In this document: positions 33,749 to 43,466 of the stretch, piece after piece
How the letters are laid out: every line of letters starts with the position of its first letter
Numbering within the stretch: the first letter of the stretch is position 1
Origin: Trueperella bernardiae
Lineage (GTDB): Bacteria > Actinomycetota > Actinomycetes > Actinomycetales > Actinomycetaceae
Assembly (NCBI RefSeq): GCF_001469025.1
Contig: NZ_LNIZ01000005.1
Coordinates: 62,001 to 126,000 of the forward strand
Length of the DNA: 64,000 bases
Reading direction: 5' to 3'
The notes under the pieces: model-generated
What the model saw: the letters and a program-made list of their open reading frames with translations, nothing else
What the model was told of the DNA's origin: nothing
Database searches by the model: none
Program-made: the position numbers and the translations under genes

Positions 33749-36616
33749 ATGAGCACCCCGTATCGGTACACCGCCGAGCTTGCCGGCGAGATCGAGAAGA
33801 AGTGGCAGGATCGCTGGGAGCGCGAGGAGACGTTCAACGCCCCCAACCCGGCTGGCGCGCTCGCGGACGGTCGCGCGGAGCTCAAGGAGCCCTTCTACCT
33901 GCTCGACATGTTCCCCTACCCGTCGGGCAAGGGCCTGCACGTGGGCCACCCGCTGGGCTACATCGCCACCGACACGCTCGCGCGCTTCGCCCGCATGCAG
34001 GGCAAGAACGTGCTGTACACGATGGGATATGACGCCTTCGGCCTGCCCGCCGAACAGTACGCCGTGCAGACCGGCCAGCACCCGCGCGTGACCACCGAGC
34101 AAAACATCGCCAACATGCGCCGCCAGCTGCGCCGCCTTGGCATGTCGCACGAGGCGCGCCGCTCGGTCGCTACCACCGACACGGATTTCGTGGGCTGGAC
34201 CCAGTGGATCTTCCTCCAGATTTACAACTCCTGGTACGACACCGAAGCCCCCGGCCGCGTCGCGGGCACGGTGGGCCGCGCCCGCCCTATCTCAGAGCTC
34301 GTCGAAGAATACGAGCGGGGCAAGGTCGCAACCCCGGACGGACGCCCGTGGGCCGAGCTGGACGCGGCCGAACGGCGTCGTGCAGTGGATGCCCGGCGCC
34401 TTGCCTACATCGACTACGCGCCCGTCAACTGGTGCCCGGGCTTGGGCACCGTGCTGGCGAATGAGGAGGTCACGGCCGAGGGCCGCTCCGAGCGCGGCAA
34501 CTTCCCCGTGTTCAAGCGCGAGCTGCGCCAGTGGATGATGCGCATCACCGACTACGCCGACCGCCTCGCCCACGACCTCGACTACGTGGACTGGCCGGAG
34601 AAGGTGCGCCTCATGCAGCGCAACTGGATCGGCAAGTCGCACGGCGCGAAGGTGACGTTCGCGGCGCATACGGCCGAGGGCGACGTCACGCTCGAAGTCT
34701 TCACCACGCGCCCCGACACGCTGTTCGGCGCCACGTTCATGGTGGTCTCCCCGGAGCACCCGATGCTGGGCGGCTCGGGCGTGCCCACCGAATGGCCGGA
34801 GGGCACGAAGGAGGCGTGGACCGGCGGGGCTGGCACGCCGATGGGCGCGGTCATGGACTACCAGCGCCAGGCGTCGATGAAGTCCGACATGGACCGGGCC
34901 GACGACGCGCGGGAAAAGACCGGCGTCTTCACCGGCATTTACGCGACGAACCCGGTCAACGGCAAGCAAATCCCGGTGTTCACTGCGGACTACGTCATGA
35001 TGGGGTACGGCACCGGCGCGATCATGGCCGTGCCGGCCCACGACCAGCGCGACTTCGACTTCGCGAAGGCCTACGACCTCGACATCGTACCCACGATGAA
35101 GCCCGCCGACGGCTTCGAGTGGGAGAGCGCGTGGGAGGAAGACGGCGAGATCATTGACTCGGCGAATGAAGAGATCTCGCTCAACGGCATGTACAAGGCC
35201 GAAGCGGTGGCCGCGATGAGCGACTGGCTGGCCGCCAAGGGCCTGGGCAAGGCCACGGTGACCTATCGCCTGCGCGACTGGCTTTTCTCCCGCCAGCGCT
35301 ACTGGGGCGAGCCCTTCCCGGTGGTCTACGACGCCGATGGCAACGCTCACGCCCTGCCTGAGTCGATGCTGCCGGTGGACCTGCCGGACACCCCGGACTA
35401 CTCGCCGCGCTCCTTCGATCCCGACGACGCCTCGTCTAACCCTGAGCCGCCGCTCGGGCGCCTGCAGGACTGGGTGAACGTGGAGCTCGACCTGGGGGAT
35501 GGCCCGCAGATGTACACGCGCGACACGAACACGATGCCGAACTGGGCAGGTTCGTGCTGGTACGAGCTACGCTACCTTGACCCGCACAACGCCGAACGTT
35601 TCGTGGCCCCGGCGGTGGAGGAGTACTGGATGGGCCCACGCGAGGGCAAGGTCGCGGGCGGCGCGGACCTGTACGTGGGCGGCGTGGAGCACGCGGTACT
35701 CCACCTGCTCTACGCCCGCTTCTGGCACAAGGTCCTGTTCGACCTCGGACACCTGTCCTCCTTTGAGCCATTCTACAAGCTGTTCAACCAGGGCTACGTG
35801 CAGGCCTACGCCTACACCGACTCGCGCGGGCAGTACGTGCCGGCCGACGAGGTGGAGGAAGTGGCCGCCGCCGACGCCTCGGGCGAGGTGACCTATGTCT
35901 ACCAGGGCGAGAAGGTCAACCGCGAGTACGGCAAGATGGGCAAGTCGCTCAAGAACATCGTCACCCCTGACGAGATGGCTGAGCAGTACGGCGCGGACAC
36001 GTTCCGCCTGTACGAGATGTCGATGGGCCCGCTCGACGTGGACCGCCCGTGGGAGACCCGCGCGGTTGTCGGCTCCCAGCGATTCCTCCAGCGCCTGTGG
36101 CGCAACATTGTGGACGAGGAGACGGGCGAGCTCGTCGTCGTCGATGGGGAAGCGGACCTGGAGACGGCGAAGCTGCTGGCGCGGACGATCGTGGGCGTGC
36201 GCGAGGACTACGAGGGTATGCGGATCAACACCGCGATCGCCAAGCTCATCATGCTCAACAACCACCTGACCGGCCGTGAGGTGCCGCGCTCGGTGGCGGA
36301 GGCGATCGTGCTCATGGTCGCGCCCGTGGCGCCGCACGTGGCCGAGGAGCTGTGGAGCCGGCTGGGGCACGATCAGTCGCTTGCCTTCGCGCCGTTCCCG
36401 CAGGTGGCGGACGAATCGCTGCTGGCCGAGGACACGGTCACGGCGGTTGTGCAGGTGCGCGGGAAGGTCCGCGACCGCCTGGAGGTCCCGGCCGACATCT
36501 CGGCGGCTGACCTGCAGGCGATGGCGCTGGCCTCGGAGAAGGTGGCCAAGTTCCTGGAGGGTGAGCCGCGCAAGGTGATCGTGCGCGAGCCGAACCTGGT
36601 CAACATTGTTCCGTAG
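33749..36616 (+). CDS. leuS: Leucine--tRNA ligase
   Basis: This 955-residue class I synthetase has the HIGH-type motif [15 protein letters not shown], the editing domain (about residues 240-450, with [19 protein letters not shown] and [15 protein letters not shown]), and the KMSKS-type loop as KMGKSLKN. The C-terminal anticodon-binding and Leu-specific domains are intact, ending [14 protein letters not shown]. The ATG follows AAAGGAG by 5 nt. A -10-like TAGAAT (33717-33722) leaves a leader of about 20 nt, too short for a T-box. Confidence 0.97.
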   Translation: MSTPYRYTAELAGEIEKKWQDRWEREETFNAPNPAGALADGRAELKEPFYLLDMFPYPSGKGLHVGHPLGYIATDTLARFARMQGKNVLYTMGYDAFGLPAEQYAVQTGQHPRVTTEQNIANMRRQLRRLGMSHEARRSVATTDTDFVGWTQWIFLQIYNSWYDTEAPGRVAGTVGRARPISELVEEYERGKVATPDGRPWAELDAAERRRAVDARRLAYIDYAPVNWCPGLGTVLANEEVTAEGRSERGNFPVFKRELRQWMMRITDYADRLAHDLDYVDWPEKVRLMQRNWIGKSHGAKVTFAAHTAEGDVTLEVFTTRPDTLFGATFMVVSPEHPMLGGSGVPTEWPEGTKEAWTGGAGTPMGAVMDYQRQASMKSDMDRADDAREKTGVFTGIYATNPVNGKQIPVFTADYVMMGYGTGAIMAVPAHDQRDFDFAKAYDLDIVPTMKPADGFEWESAWEEDGEIIDSANEEISLNGMYKAEAVAAMSDWLAAKGLGKATVTYRLRDWLFSRQRYWGEPFPVVYDADGNAHALPESMLPVDLPDTPDYSPRSFDPDDASSNPEPPLGRLQDWVNVELDLGDGPQMYTRDTNTMPNWAGSCWYELRYLDPHNAERFVAPAVEEYWMGPREGKVAGGADLYVGGVEHAVLHLLYARFWHKVLFDLGHLSSFEPFYKLFNQGYVQAYAYTDSRGQYVPADEVEEVAAADASGEVTYVYQGEKVNREYGKMGKSLKNIVTPDEMAEQYGADTFRLYEMSMGPLDVDRPWETRAVVGSQRFLQRLWRNIVDEETGELVVVDGEADLETAKLLARTIVGVREDYEGMRINTAIAKLIMLNNHLTGREVPRSVAEAIVLMVAPVAPHVAEELWSRLGHDQSLAFAPFPQVADESLLAEDTVTAVVQVRGKVRDRLEVPADISAADLQAMALASEKVAKFLEGEPRKVIVREPNLVNIVP

Positions 36617-36703
36617 TTTTTCGTAACAATTCCAGCCAGTGATATCGGCTCGGCGCGCCAGCTCAAGAACCGATACAGTGAACGACGAAGGAAAGGGTGT
36701 GTG

Positions 36704-37663
36704 ATGGCATCTACTGACATCTCAAAGGTCGACAAGTTTGGGCATGCCGCCTGGGAGATCGCCTCGCCGACGGGCGCGCGTGCCATCGTGTCCGAACGCG
36801 GCGCCACCCTGCTGTCCTGGCAGCCGGAGCCCGGCGTGGAGGTGTTGGCAGGCCATCAATCGAAAGAGGAACTCGAGGCCGGCGCGGGTGCGCGCTCGAT
36901 GATCCTTGCCCCGTGGTCCGGCCCGATCGCGGACGCCACCTACACCTTCGACGGGCGTGACATCCAGGTGGACGACGCCGTGCGCGCCTACTCACTCGCC
37001 TACCTGCAGGATTTCCACGTGGTCTCCGCCGGCACCACCCTGTCGATGGAGACCGTGATCAAGCCCTGCGATTCCTACCCGTGGACGTGCCAGGTGTCCG
37101 TGCACTTCTCCCTCGATTCGGGCGCCGACGGCGAGGAGCACCTCTCCATCACCCTCGAGGCGAAAAATCTCTCTGATGAGCCCGCGCCGATCGCCGTGGG
37201 CTGGCACCCCTACTTCATGCTGCCGGGCATGGAGACCGTGTCGAACCTCGGCCTGTCCATCCCTGCGCGCACGAAGATCCTCACCGACCGCCGTGGCGTC
37301 CCGTTGCCGGGGGAGTCCGCCTACGGCGGTGTCAACACGCCCGTGGTCATCGACTATTTGGGGTCGGCGTCCCTCAACGACTACTACCGTGGGCTCGTGC
37401 CCGACAACTACGGGGTGGTCGCCACACGCGTCGTCACCCCGTCCACCAACGCCTCCGTAGTTCTCACGCAGGAGCCCGGCGAGGCCGCGGTCGTCCACAT
37501 CGACACCGGCGACTGCCTCGAGCGCGACCCCCGCACAGCCATCGCACTCGCGCCCATGTCCGCCGTTGCCGACTCGTTCAATCGTCCCGACGCCGTCGGC
37601 TCGGTTCGCGTGGAGCCCGGCCAGTCGCGCCAGATGACAGCCACGCTGACCTTCCGCCGCTAG
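36704..37663 (+). CDS. Aldose 1-epimerase family protein
   Basis: This 319-residue protein has the galactose mutarotase-like beta-sandwich, seen in ERGATLLSWQP, SMILAPWSGPIADATYTF, PIAVGWHPYFMLPG (with the conserved His) and a C-terminal 'ALAPMSAVADSFN'. These enzymes interconvert sugar anomers; members with this length may act on hexose 6-phosphates. ATG 36704 is preferred, with GAAAGGG 7 nt upstream; a GTG directly before it is an alternative. It stands alone, downstream of leuS. Confidence 0.85.
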   Translation: MASTDISKVDKFGHAAWEIASPTGARAIVSERGATLLSWQPEPGVEVLAGHQSKEELEAGAGARSMILAPWSGPIADATYTFDGRDIQVDDAVRAYSLAYLQDFHVVSAGTTLSMETVIKPCDSYPWTCQVSVHFSLDSGADGEEHLSITLEAKNLSDEPAPIAVGWHPYFMLPGMETVSNLGLSIPARTKILTDRRGVPLPGESAYGGVNTPVVIDYLGSASLNDYYRGLVPDNYGVVATRVVTPSTNASVVLTQEPGEAAVVHIDTGDCLERDPRTAIALAPMSAVADSFNRPDAVGSVRVEPGQSRQMTATLTFRR

Positions 37664-37727
37664 AGCCGGCGTCGTGCCCGGGTTGCGCTATGGCACTTAC
37701 TGTTGGCGAAGGGTAGGGACCGGGTTT

Positions 37728-38102
37728 CTAGGCCTTGGCCAGCTGTGAGACGCGCTGCGTGGACAGGCCCATCAGCGCGCCGACATCGCGCATGGACAGG
37801 CCAGCGCCCGTCAGTGTGCTAACAGCCTGGCGCGATGCCGCAGACAGGCGGGCTTCGGCGGCACTCGCTTCCTGGGCGGCCTTGCGGTAGTTTTCAACGA
37901 CCTCTCCGGGAATGCCCTGAGCGTTGATGTCGACGTTGAACTCGGCGGCCGGCTTGCCGGTCATGAGGCTCGCGGCGTCCCTGACCATGCCCTCGAGCTG
38001 ATCGAGGCGGCGCGCCTGTGTCCCGTACGGGTGACCTTCAACCTCGAATTCTGCCACCCACCACTTACCGTCGCGGACGGCGGAGATGAGGATATCGATC
38101 AT
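37728..38102 (-). CDS. HicB-like antitoxin with C-terminal DNA-binding helix
   Basis: This 124-residue protein has an N-terminal partial RNase-H-like fold typical of HicB (DGKWWVAEFEVEGHPYGTQARRL) and a C-terminal helix-turn-helix segment, LSMRDVGALMGLSTQRVSQL. It would neutralise the product of the gene before it and repress the pair. It overlaps the toxin-like gene by 4 nt. The order toxin then antitoxin is that of hicAB loci. Confidence 0.7.
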   Translation of the reverse strand: MIDILISAVRDGKWWVAEFEVEGHPYGTQARRLDQLEGMVRDAASLMTGKPAAEFNVDINAQGIPGEVVENYRKAAQEASAAEARLSAASRQAVSTLTGAGLSMRDVGALMGLSTQRVSQLAKA

Positions 38103-38287
38103 TGACTTGCCCTCCTAATGATTGCTTTGGCGAGGCGTTCGCTGACTTCTCGGTGTCTGGGGATCGGCTCGCTCCATTGGCCAATGGTGGCTTTCGTCTG
38201 ATTACCACCTTCAGTCAGAATGAGTATTTCGCCTCTTTCGCGTACGATCCTTTCTAGCGTTTTGATGAGGATTCTTCGCTTCGTCAC
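38099..38287 (-). CDS. HicA-like toxin with Gln in place of the catalytic His
   Basis: This 62-residue protein fits a HicA fold: RILIKTLERIVRERGE, then LTEGGNQTKATIG and PIPRHREVSE. HicA mRNA interferases use a histidine in the 'GGNH' or 'GSHH' position; here it is Q30. Either the protein has lost RNase activity or it uses another residue. It is the first gene of the pair and starts just inside a palindromic operator. The family call was made by eye and is less sure than the operon architecture. Confidence 0.6.
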   Translation of the reverse strand: MTKRRILIKTLERIVRERGEILILTEGGNQTKATIGQWSEPIPRHREVSERLAKAIIRRASQ

Positions 38288-38289
38288 AT

Positions 38290-38309
38290 TAGTCTAGACC
38301 GATAGACTA
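38290..38309 (-). promoter_or_regulatory. Palindromic operator of the HicAB-like pair
   Basis: TAGTCTA (38290-38296) and TAGACTA (38303-38309) form a perfect 7-bp inverted repeat with a 6-bp spacer, immediately before the toxin-like start codon. On the minus strand a -10-like TATAGT (38311-38306) overlaps it. Autorepression by the HicB-like protein is the likely use. Confidence 0.6.
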
Positions 38310-38391
38310 TAACAAGTTAATGGCCATTGACTTTGGCTTGCTCTGGCGCCCTCGCCTCTCATCAGGTCCCACCCGTTTCGCGTGGCCCGGC

Positions 38392-40299
38392 CTAGCGGCG
38401 GCGGGTTCCGAAGATTGCTCGCGTGATCTCGCGCGTGAGCGTGCGGCCAGCCGTGCGCACCATCTGATCGACCGTGGCCTCGCGGCGTTTGCGTTGGCGC
38501 TCCGCCTCGGCCTCGGCGGCACGACGCCGACGCTCGGCTTCCTTCTCCGCCTCGCGGCGCTCGCGCTCGATCTGTTTCTCCAGCTCGCGGGCCTGGCGGT
38601 CGAGTTCCTTCTTGCGCTCCGCCTCGAGTTTGGCGGCCTCCTTGGCTGCCTCGGCCAGGCGCTGGGCCTCCTCGCGGGCCGCCGCCTCCGCGGCCATCCG
38701 CTGCTCGAGCAGCTCGAAGGCTGACTCGGGGTCGATGGGGTCCTTGTACCGGGCGAGGGTGGGGGAGTTGCGCAGGGCGGCGTCGATCGCCTGCGCGCTG
38801 GCCGGGCCCATGACGGCGGCCGGCGCCCAGATCCGCACCGGGGCCACGGGGCTGGGGCGGCCCTTCTTGTCGAGGATCGTCACGATCGCCTCGCCCGTGC
38901 CCAGGCTGGGCAGGATCTGCTCGAGGTCGAGGGGTGAGGTGGGGAAGGTCGCCACCGTCTCGCGGAGCTTCTTCGCCTCGGCGGGGGTGTGGGCGCGAAG
39001 GGCGTGCTGGACCTTGGAGCCGAGCTGGGCGAGCACGTCGGCCGGGATGTCCGTCGGGGTCTGGGTAATGAAGACGATGCCCACGCCCTTCGAGCGAATG
39101 AGCCGCACGGTCTGCACCACCTGGCGCAGGAACTCCTTCGAGGCGCCGTCGAACAGGAGGTGGGCCTCGTCGAAGAAGAACACGAGCTTGGGCTTGTCCG
39201 GATCGCCTACCTCGGGCAGTTCCTGGAAGAGCTCGGCCAGCAGCCACATGAGGAAGGTGGAAAACAGCGCGGGCCGGGACTGGATGTCCGGGAGCTCGAG
39301 GGCGGAAATGACGCCTCGGCCGTCGTCGGTCCGGATGAACTCAGCCACGCTGAACGCGGGCTCGCCGAAGAACAGCGCACCGCCCTGGGCCTCGAGCTCG
39401 GCGACGTTGCGCAAGATGACGCCCGCGGTGGCCGGCGCGACCCCGCCGATCGCCTTCAGCTCGTCCTTGCCCGAATCGGATGTGAGGTAGGAGAAGACGG
39501 CCCGTAGGTCGGTGATGTCGATGAGGGCCAGCTGATTCGTGTCGGCCCAATGGAAGATGAGGGACAGCGCCGATTCCTGCGTCTCGTTGAGGCCGAGCAC
39601 CTTGGCGAGCAGGATCGGGCCGAAGTCGGAGATCGTGGTGCGAATCGGGGTGCCGTTGCCCTCGCCTCCCAGCGCATACAGTTCCGTGGGAAACGACGAC
39701 GCCGCCCAATCCTGCCCCTGCTCAGCCGCGCGAGCGGCGAGTTTGTCCGATGCCGGGCCGGGCTCGAGCAAGCCCGTGAGGTCGCCCTTGATGTCCGTGA
39801 CGAAACACGGCACGCCGCTGGCCGACAGGCTCTCGGCGAAAAGCTGGAGCGTGCGGGTCTTGCCGGTGCCGGTGGCACCCGCGATGAGCCCGTGGCGGTT
39901 GAGCATGCCAAGCGGCAGGCGCACCTGTGTGGCCGGGCGGGGAACGCCGTCTTCCATGTAGGTGCCGACCGTGAGTGTCGGGCCGTCAAAGGTGTAGCCG
40001 GCGCGGACGGTTTGCTCGTAGTCCGAGGCTGCGGGTGAGGGCACGGGTGCGGGGTCTGGTGCGGGGGAGGCGGCCGGTTCGGCGTGCTGCTCTGTTGCGG
40101 GCACGGCCGACTTCGCTGGCGCTGCTGCTGGCGCGGGTTCGGGAGATGTGTCCTCGTTGGGCTGCGGCTCCGGGGAGCCAGACTCCTGGGCCGCGAGGGC
40201 GGCTTCGAGGCGGGCCTTGGCGGCGGCCGCCTTTGCTGCGGCGGCCTGAGCTTCGGCCTCGAGCGCTTCAGCTTGCAAACGGAGGATCTCATCGTTCAT
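38392..40299 (-). CDS. HerA-like helicase/ATPase, DUF853 family
   Basis: This 635-residue protein starts with a coiled-coil, alanine-rich stretch (1-45) and a proline/alanine linker (to about 88). The DUF853 ATPase follows, with Walker A AGATGTGKTRTL, VTDIKGDLTGLLEPG and Walker B KLVFFFDEAHLLF. A long charged coiled coil (about 525-610) and a basic tail GTRRR end it. HerA-type ATPases act as hexameric DNA translocases; DUF853 members have no established role. It is transcribed alone. Its ends are more elaborate than the ~500-residue family norm. Confidence 0.85.
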   Translation of the reverse strand: MNDEILRLQAEALEAEAQAAAAKAAAAKARLEAALAAQESGSPEPQPNEDTSPEPAPAAAPAKSAVPATEQHAEPAASPAPDPAPVPSPAASDYEQTVRAGYTFDGPTLTVGTYMEDGVPRPATQVRLPLGMLNRHGLIAGATGTGKTRTLQLFAESLSASGVPCFVTDIKGDLTGLLEPGPASDKLAARAAEQGQDWAASSFPTELYALGGEGNGTPIRTTISDFGPILLAKVLGLNETQESALSLIFHWADTNQLALIDITDLRAVFSYLTSDSGKDELKAIGGVAPATAGVILRNVAELEAQGGALFFGEPAFSVAEFIRTDDGRGVISALELPDIQSRPALFSTFLMWLLAELFQELPEVGDPDKPKLVFFFDEAHLLFDGASKEFLRQVVQTVRLIRSKGVGIVFITQTPTDIPADVLAQLGSKVQHALRAHTPAEAKKLRETVATFPTSPLDLEQILPSLGTGEAIVTILDKKGRPSPVAPVRIWAPAAVMGPASAQAIDAALRNSPTLARYKDPIDPESAFELLEQRMAAEAAAREEAQRLAEAAKEAAKLEAERKKELDRQARELEKQIERERREAEKEAERRRRAAEAEAERQRKRREATVDQMVRTAGRTLTREITRAIFGTRRR

Positions 40300-40428
40300 G
40301 GGACCAGTCTACGGGCAGGCCGGGGCCGAGGTGGGAGTCATTTTCCACAATCTCGCTCGCGGGAGGGCAACCCCATTTTTGGGGCTCGGGCGCGAAGGCG
40401 CGTGGGGACGAGCGCACATAATGGCTCC

Positions 40429-41301
40429 ATGACCACAATGCCTACCCGTCGCCCAGCCTCCCGCCAGTCGACCGCCGACTGGGAGAAGGTCGAGGGCTTC
40501 ACCCGCACGGCCATGCGCCTCGGCGCCGGCGACGACGTCGGGGCGCTCACCACGCCCGCTATGAAGCGCCGCTTCGTGCTTGACGGTAACTCATTGCGCA
40601 TCGCCGCGGTCCTCCTGCTCGTCCTTGCGCTGTCGGGGGTGATCGGAGCGCTGTCCGGGCGCTCCACCGAGGTGGCCGCGATCCCGCAGGGAGAAGAGTC
40701 AGCGCAGTCTAAGGCCGGCGCGGGGGACGGGGGAGCAGGCTCCGGCGAGAGTACCGAGGGTGGGCACGCAGTGGACGGTACCGCCAGTGGCAAGGCAGCG
40801 CCAGATTCTGCGGGCTCGGAGGAGGCGAGCGCGAGGGCGGAGACGATCGTCGTGCACGTGTCGGGGCAGGTGGCGGTGCCGGGTGTCGTCACGTTGCCGG
40901 CGCCCGCGCGGGTTGCGGACGCCGTGCAGGCGGCCGGCGGGCCAACCGGGGAGGCCGACCTCGCCCGCATCAATCTGGCCGGGCCCATCAGTGACGGCGT
41001 TCACATCCACGTCCCCGCTGTCGGGGAGGGAGGGGACGCGACCGGCTCGGGCGTCGTCGGCGGGGAAGGAGCAGCGAGCGGCGGGGCGGGAGATACCGGC
41101 GCTGCGGACGGGAAGGTCAACCTCAACACGGCGGACCAGGCGGGGCTGGAGGCGATTCCGGGGGTCGGGCCGGTGACAGCCAAAGCCATCATCGATTGGC
41201 GCAACGCCAACGGTACCTTTACGTCGATCGACCAGCTCATCGACGTGCGAGGGATCGGTCCCAAGACGCTCGAGCAGCTGCGCGACCACGTGCGCATCTG
41301 A
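40429..41301 (+). CDS. comEA: ComEA-like DNA-binding competence protein
   Basis: This 290-residue protein has one membrane helix (about 59-77), a low-complexity linker, an SLBB domain (VHVSGQVAVPGVVTLPAPAR onward) and a C-terminal helix-hairpin-helix pair (KVNLNTADQAGLEAIPGVGP and the IDVRGIGPKTLEQL part). ComEA binds incoming DNA at the cell surface for transfer to ComEC. The ATG at 40429 is 6 nt after a -10-like CATAAT (40417-40422), with no ribosome site, so it looks leaderless. It overlaps comEC by 1 nt (TGATG). Confidence 0.88.
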   Translation: MTTMPTRRPASRQSTADWEKVEGFTRTAMRLGAGDDVGALTTPAMKRRFVLDGNSLRIAAVLLLVLALSGVIGALSGRSTEVAAIPQGEESAQSKAGAGDGGAGSGESTEGGHAVDGTASGKAAPDSAGSEEASARAETIVVHVSGQVAVPGVVTLPAPARVADAVQAAGGPTGEADLARINLAGPISDGVHIHVPAVGEGGDATGSGVVGGEGAASGGAGDTGAADGKVNLNTADQAGLEAIPGVGPVTAKAIIDWRNANGTFTSIDQLIDVRGIGPKTLEQLRDHVRI

Positions 41302-43466
41302 TGCAGGACTTCCGGTTGCTCGTGCCTGCGGGGGTGGTGTGGGCGGTGGCGCTCCTCGCCCCCGACTACCTCGCGCTCGGGCTCGTGGCGCTCCTTGTCA
41401 CCCTGCTCGGGGCGCTGAGAAGCAACTGGTTCGCCACGATCGTCGGGGTGGCGTTGCTCTCCGGGACGATCGCGGGCGGGACGGATGCCCTGGTGGGGGA
41501 GTCGGATGCCATCTATCACGAGGTCGGCCGCGAGGTGGAGGTCACCGGCGCAATCGAACGCCACCCGAAGACGACGGGCGGGCAGTTCGGCGCGATGGTG
41601 CGGATCGAGGCGGTCGCACGGGTGAGCGCTGCGGCTAACTCTGGGCCGGCGATGAGCTCGCGCGCGAGCGCCTACATGCGTTGGGAAGGCGAACGCCTCG
41701 AGCGAGGCACGCGATTCGTGGCACGCGGCAGGCTGTCGGCCGGCGATGCCATGCTCCGCCTCAACGCTTCCACTATCGAGCCCCTCTCCGCGCCCCTGAC
41801 AGGGCGCCTGCGCTCGGCCCTGCGCGAGTACGTTGCCGACCGCCCCTGGCACGCCCAACTCATCCCCGGCGTGGTGGTGGGCGACGACACGGGCCTGCCC
41901 GAGCTTGCCACCGAACAGATGCGCATGCTCAGCCTGTCCCACCTCACGGCGGTCTCTGGCGCCCACGTTTCCCTCGTGATCGCGGTGGTGCTCGGCGCGG
42001 TGGGCCGACGCCGACCGCTCGTTGCCGGTGCATTCGCGCTGGCGAGCTTGGGCGGGCTCGTGGCGCTGGTCGGCCCCGAGGCCTCCGTGCTTCGGGCCGG
42101 CTACATGGGCGTGCTCATGTGCCTGGCGATCGCCCTGCGCCGGCGGACGAACGCTTTGCCGCTCCTCGCTGCCACGATCATCGGGGTCAGCCTGCTCGAC
42201 CTCGAGCTCGCTCGCAGCCTCGGCTTCCAGCTCTCGGCGCTCGCCACGGCTGCCATCATCGTCTTTTCCTACCCGCTCCAGCGTCGGCTGGCCGAGCACG
42301 TGCCCGGGGCGATCGCCGACGTCGTCTCCATCTCCCTCATCGCCGCCATCGCCACCGGCCCGCCGCTCCTCGCCATCCAGGAACGGGCCTCCCTATGGGG
42401 GATCCTGGCCAACGCGCTGGTTGCGCCCGTCGTGGCACCACTGACAATTGGGGGCATGGCCGGCACGCTCCTGCTACCCGTGGCGCCCTGGCTGGCCACC
42501 CCGATCCTGCGCGCGTGCGAAGCATGCACGTGGTGGATGGCGAAGGTGACCACCCTGCTCATCGGTCTGCCCGGCTCGGGCTTGCCCACGATCGCCGTGC
42601 TCATCGCCAATGTCGCCTTCCTCGGCGTGCTGCTCGCCGCCCTGGCGTTTGGGGGCGTGCGCGTCATCCTCGGCGCGGTGGGCACGCTCGTCTGCGCCGC
42701 GCTCGTCTCCGCCTTCATCCCGCAGCGCGGGGCGGGGGACTGGGAGGCGATCCAGTGTGACGTGGGGCAGGGCTCGGCCTTCCTCGGACGGACCGAAGAA
42801 GGCATTGTCCTCGTCGACGTCGGGCCCGAGGGCGGCAACATGGCGGCCTGCCTGGAGCTCGCTGGCGTTGCCCGCATTGACCTCGTCATCATCAGCCACT
42901 TCGACGCCGACCACGTGCGCGGACTGGAGGACGTGCTGGATGCGGCCGACGTCGGCGAAGTGTGGTACTCGCCCAACCTCAACCACGTCTACAACTCTTC
43001 CTGGGCCCTTGAGCTCATGGACCGGCGCGGCGTCGAGCACCGACCGGTGGAGTTTGGCCAGCGCACGGGCGGGATCGAGATCATCGGCCCGCGCTCGGTG
43101 ATCGGCACCGACGACTCCACGAACGCCGACTCGCTGGTGGTGCAGATGGTCACCGCCTCGCACCGGATCCTCATCCTCGGTGATGCACCCGAAGACCGTC
43201 AGCGATCCCTGCTCGGGGACGTGGGGGAGATCGACGTCGTCGTCGTCGGCCATCACGGGGCGCGCGACCAGAGCCGGGAGCTTGCCGAGAGGCTCGAGGC
43301 GAGGGTGACGATCTTCTCCGTGGGTAAGGACAACACGTACGGCCACCCCACGCGCGAGGCGCTGGAGATCTGGCACGCGCCAATCCAGGTGCGCACGGAC
43401 CTGTGCGGGCCCGCCGTGCTCGGGGCAGCCGAGATGGTCTCGGGTTGTCGGATGGACGTGGAATAA
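41301..43466 (+). CDS. comEC: ComEC/Rec2 family DNA channel
   Basis: This 721-residue protein has N-terminal membrane segments, a ComEC competence region (LSHLTAVSGAHVSLVIAVVL) with about ten hydrophobic helices, and a C-terminal metallo-beta-lactamase-like domain. The last shows QCDVGQGSAFLG, ISHFDADHVRGLEDVL and VVGHHGARDQS. ComEC carries single-stranded DNA across the membrane during natural transformation; the C-terminal domain may degrade the other strand. It is coupled to comEA and holA by shared start/stop bases. Competence itself is untested. Confidence 0.9.
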   Translation: MQDFRLLVPAGVVWAVALLAPDYLALGLVALLVTLLGALRSNWFATIVGVALLSGTIAGGTDALVGESDAIYHEVGREVEVTGAIERHPKTTGGQFGAMVRIEAVARVSAAANSGPAMSSRASAYMRWEGERLERGTRFVARGRLSAGDAMLRLNASTIEPLSAPLTGRLRSALREYVADRPWHAQLIPGVVVGDDTGLPELATEQMRMLSLSHLTAVSGAHVSLVIAVVLGAVGRRRPLVAGAFALASLGGLVALVGPEASVLRAGYMGVLMCLAIALRRRTNALPLLAATIIGVSLLDLELARSLGFQLSALATAAIIVFSYPLQRRLAEHVPGAIADVVSISLIAAIATGPPLLAIQERASLWGILANALVAPVVAPLTIGGMAGTLLLPVAPWLATPILRACEACTWWMAKVTTLLIGLPGSGLPTIAVLIANVAFLGVLLAALAFGGVRVILGAVGTLVCAALVSAFIPQRGAGDWEAIQCDVGQGSAFLGRTEEGIVLVDVGPEGGNMAACLELAGVARIDLVIISHFDADHVRGLEDVLDAADVGEVWYSPNLNHVYNSSWALELMDRRGVEHRPVEFGQRTGGIEIIGPRSVIGTDDSTNADSLVVQMVTASHRILILGDAPEDRQRSLLGDVGEIDVVVVGHHGARDQSRELAERLEARVTIFSVGKDNTYGHPTREALEIWHAPIQVRTDLCGPAVLGAAEMVSGCRMDVE

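Noticed and set aside
35926-35960. KMGKS instead of KMSKS in leuS as a sign of a defective enzyme
   Set aside because: A Gly at this position is, as I recall, normal in actinobacterial leucyl-tRNA synthetases, and the rest is complete.
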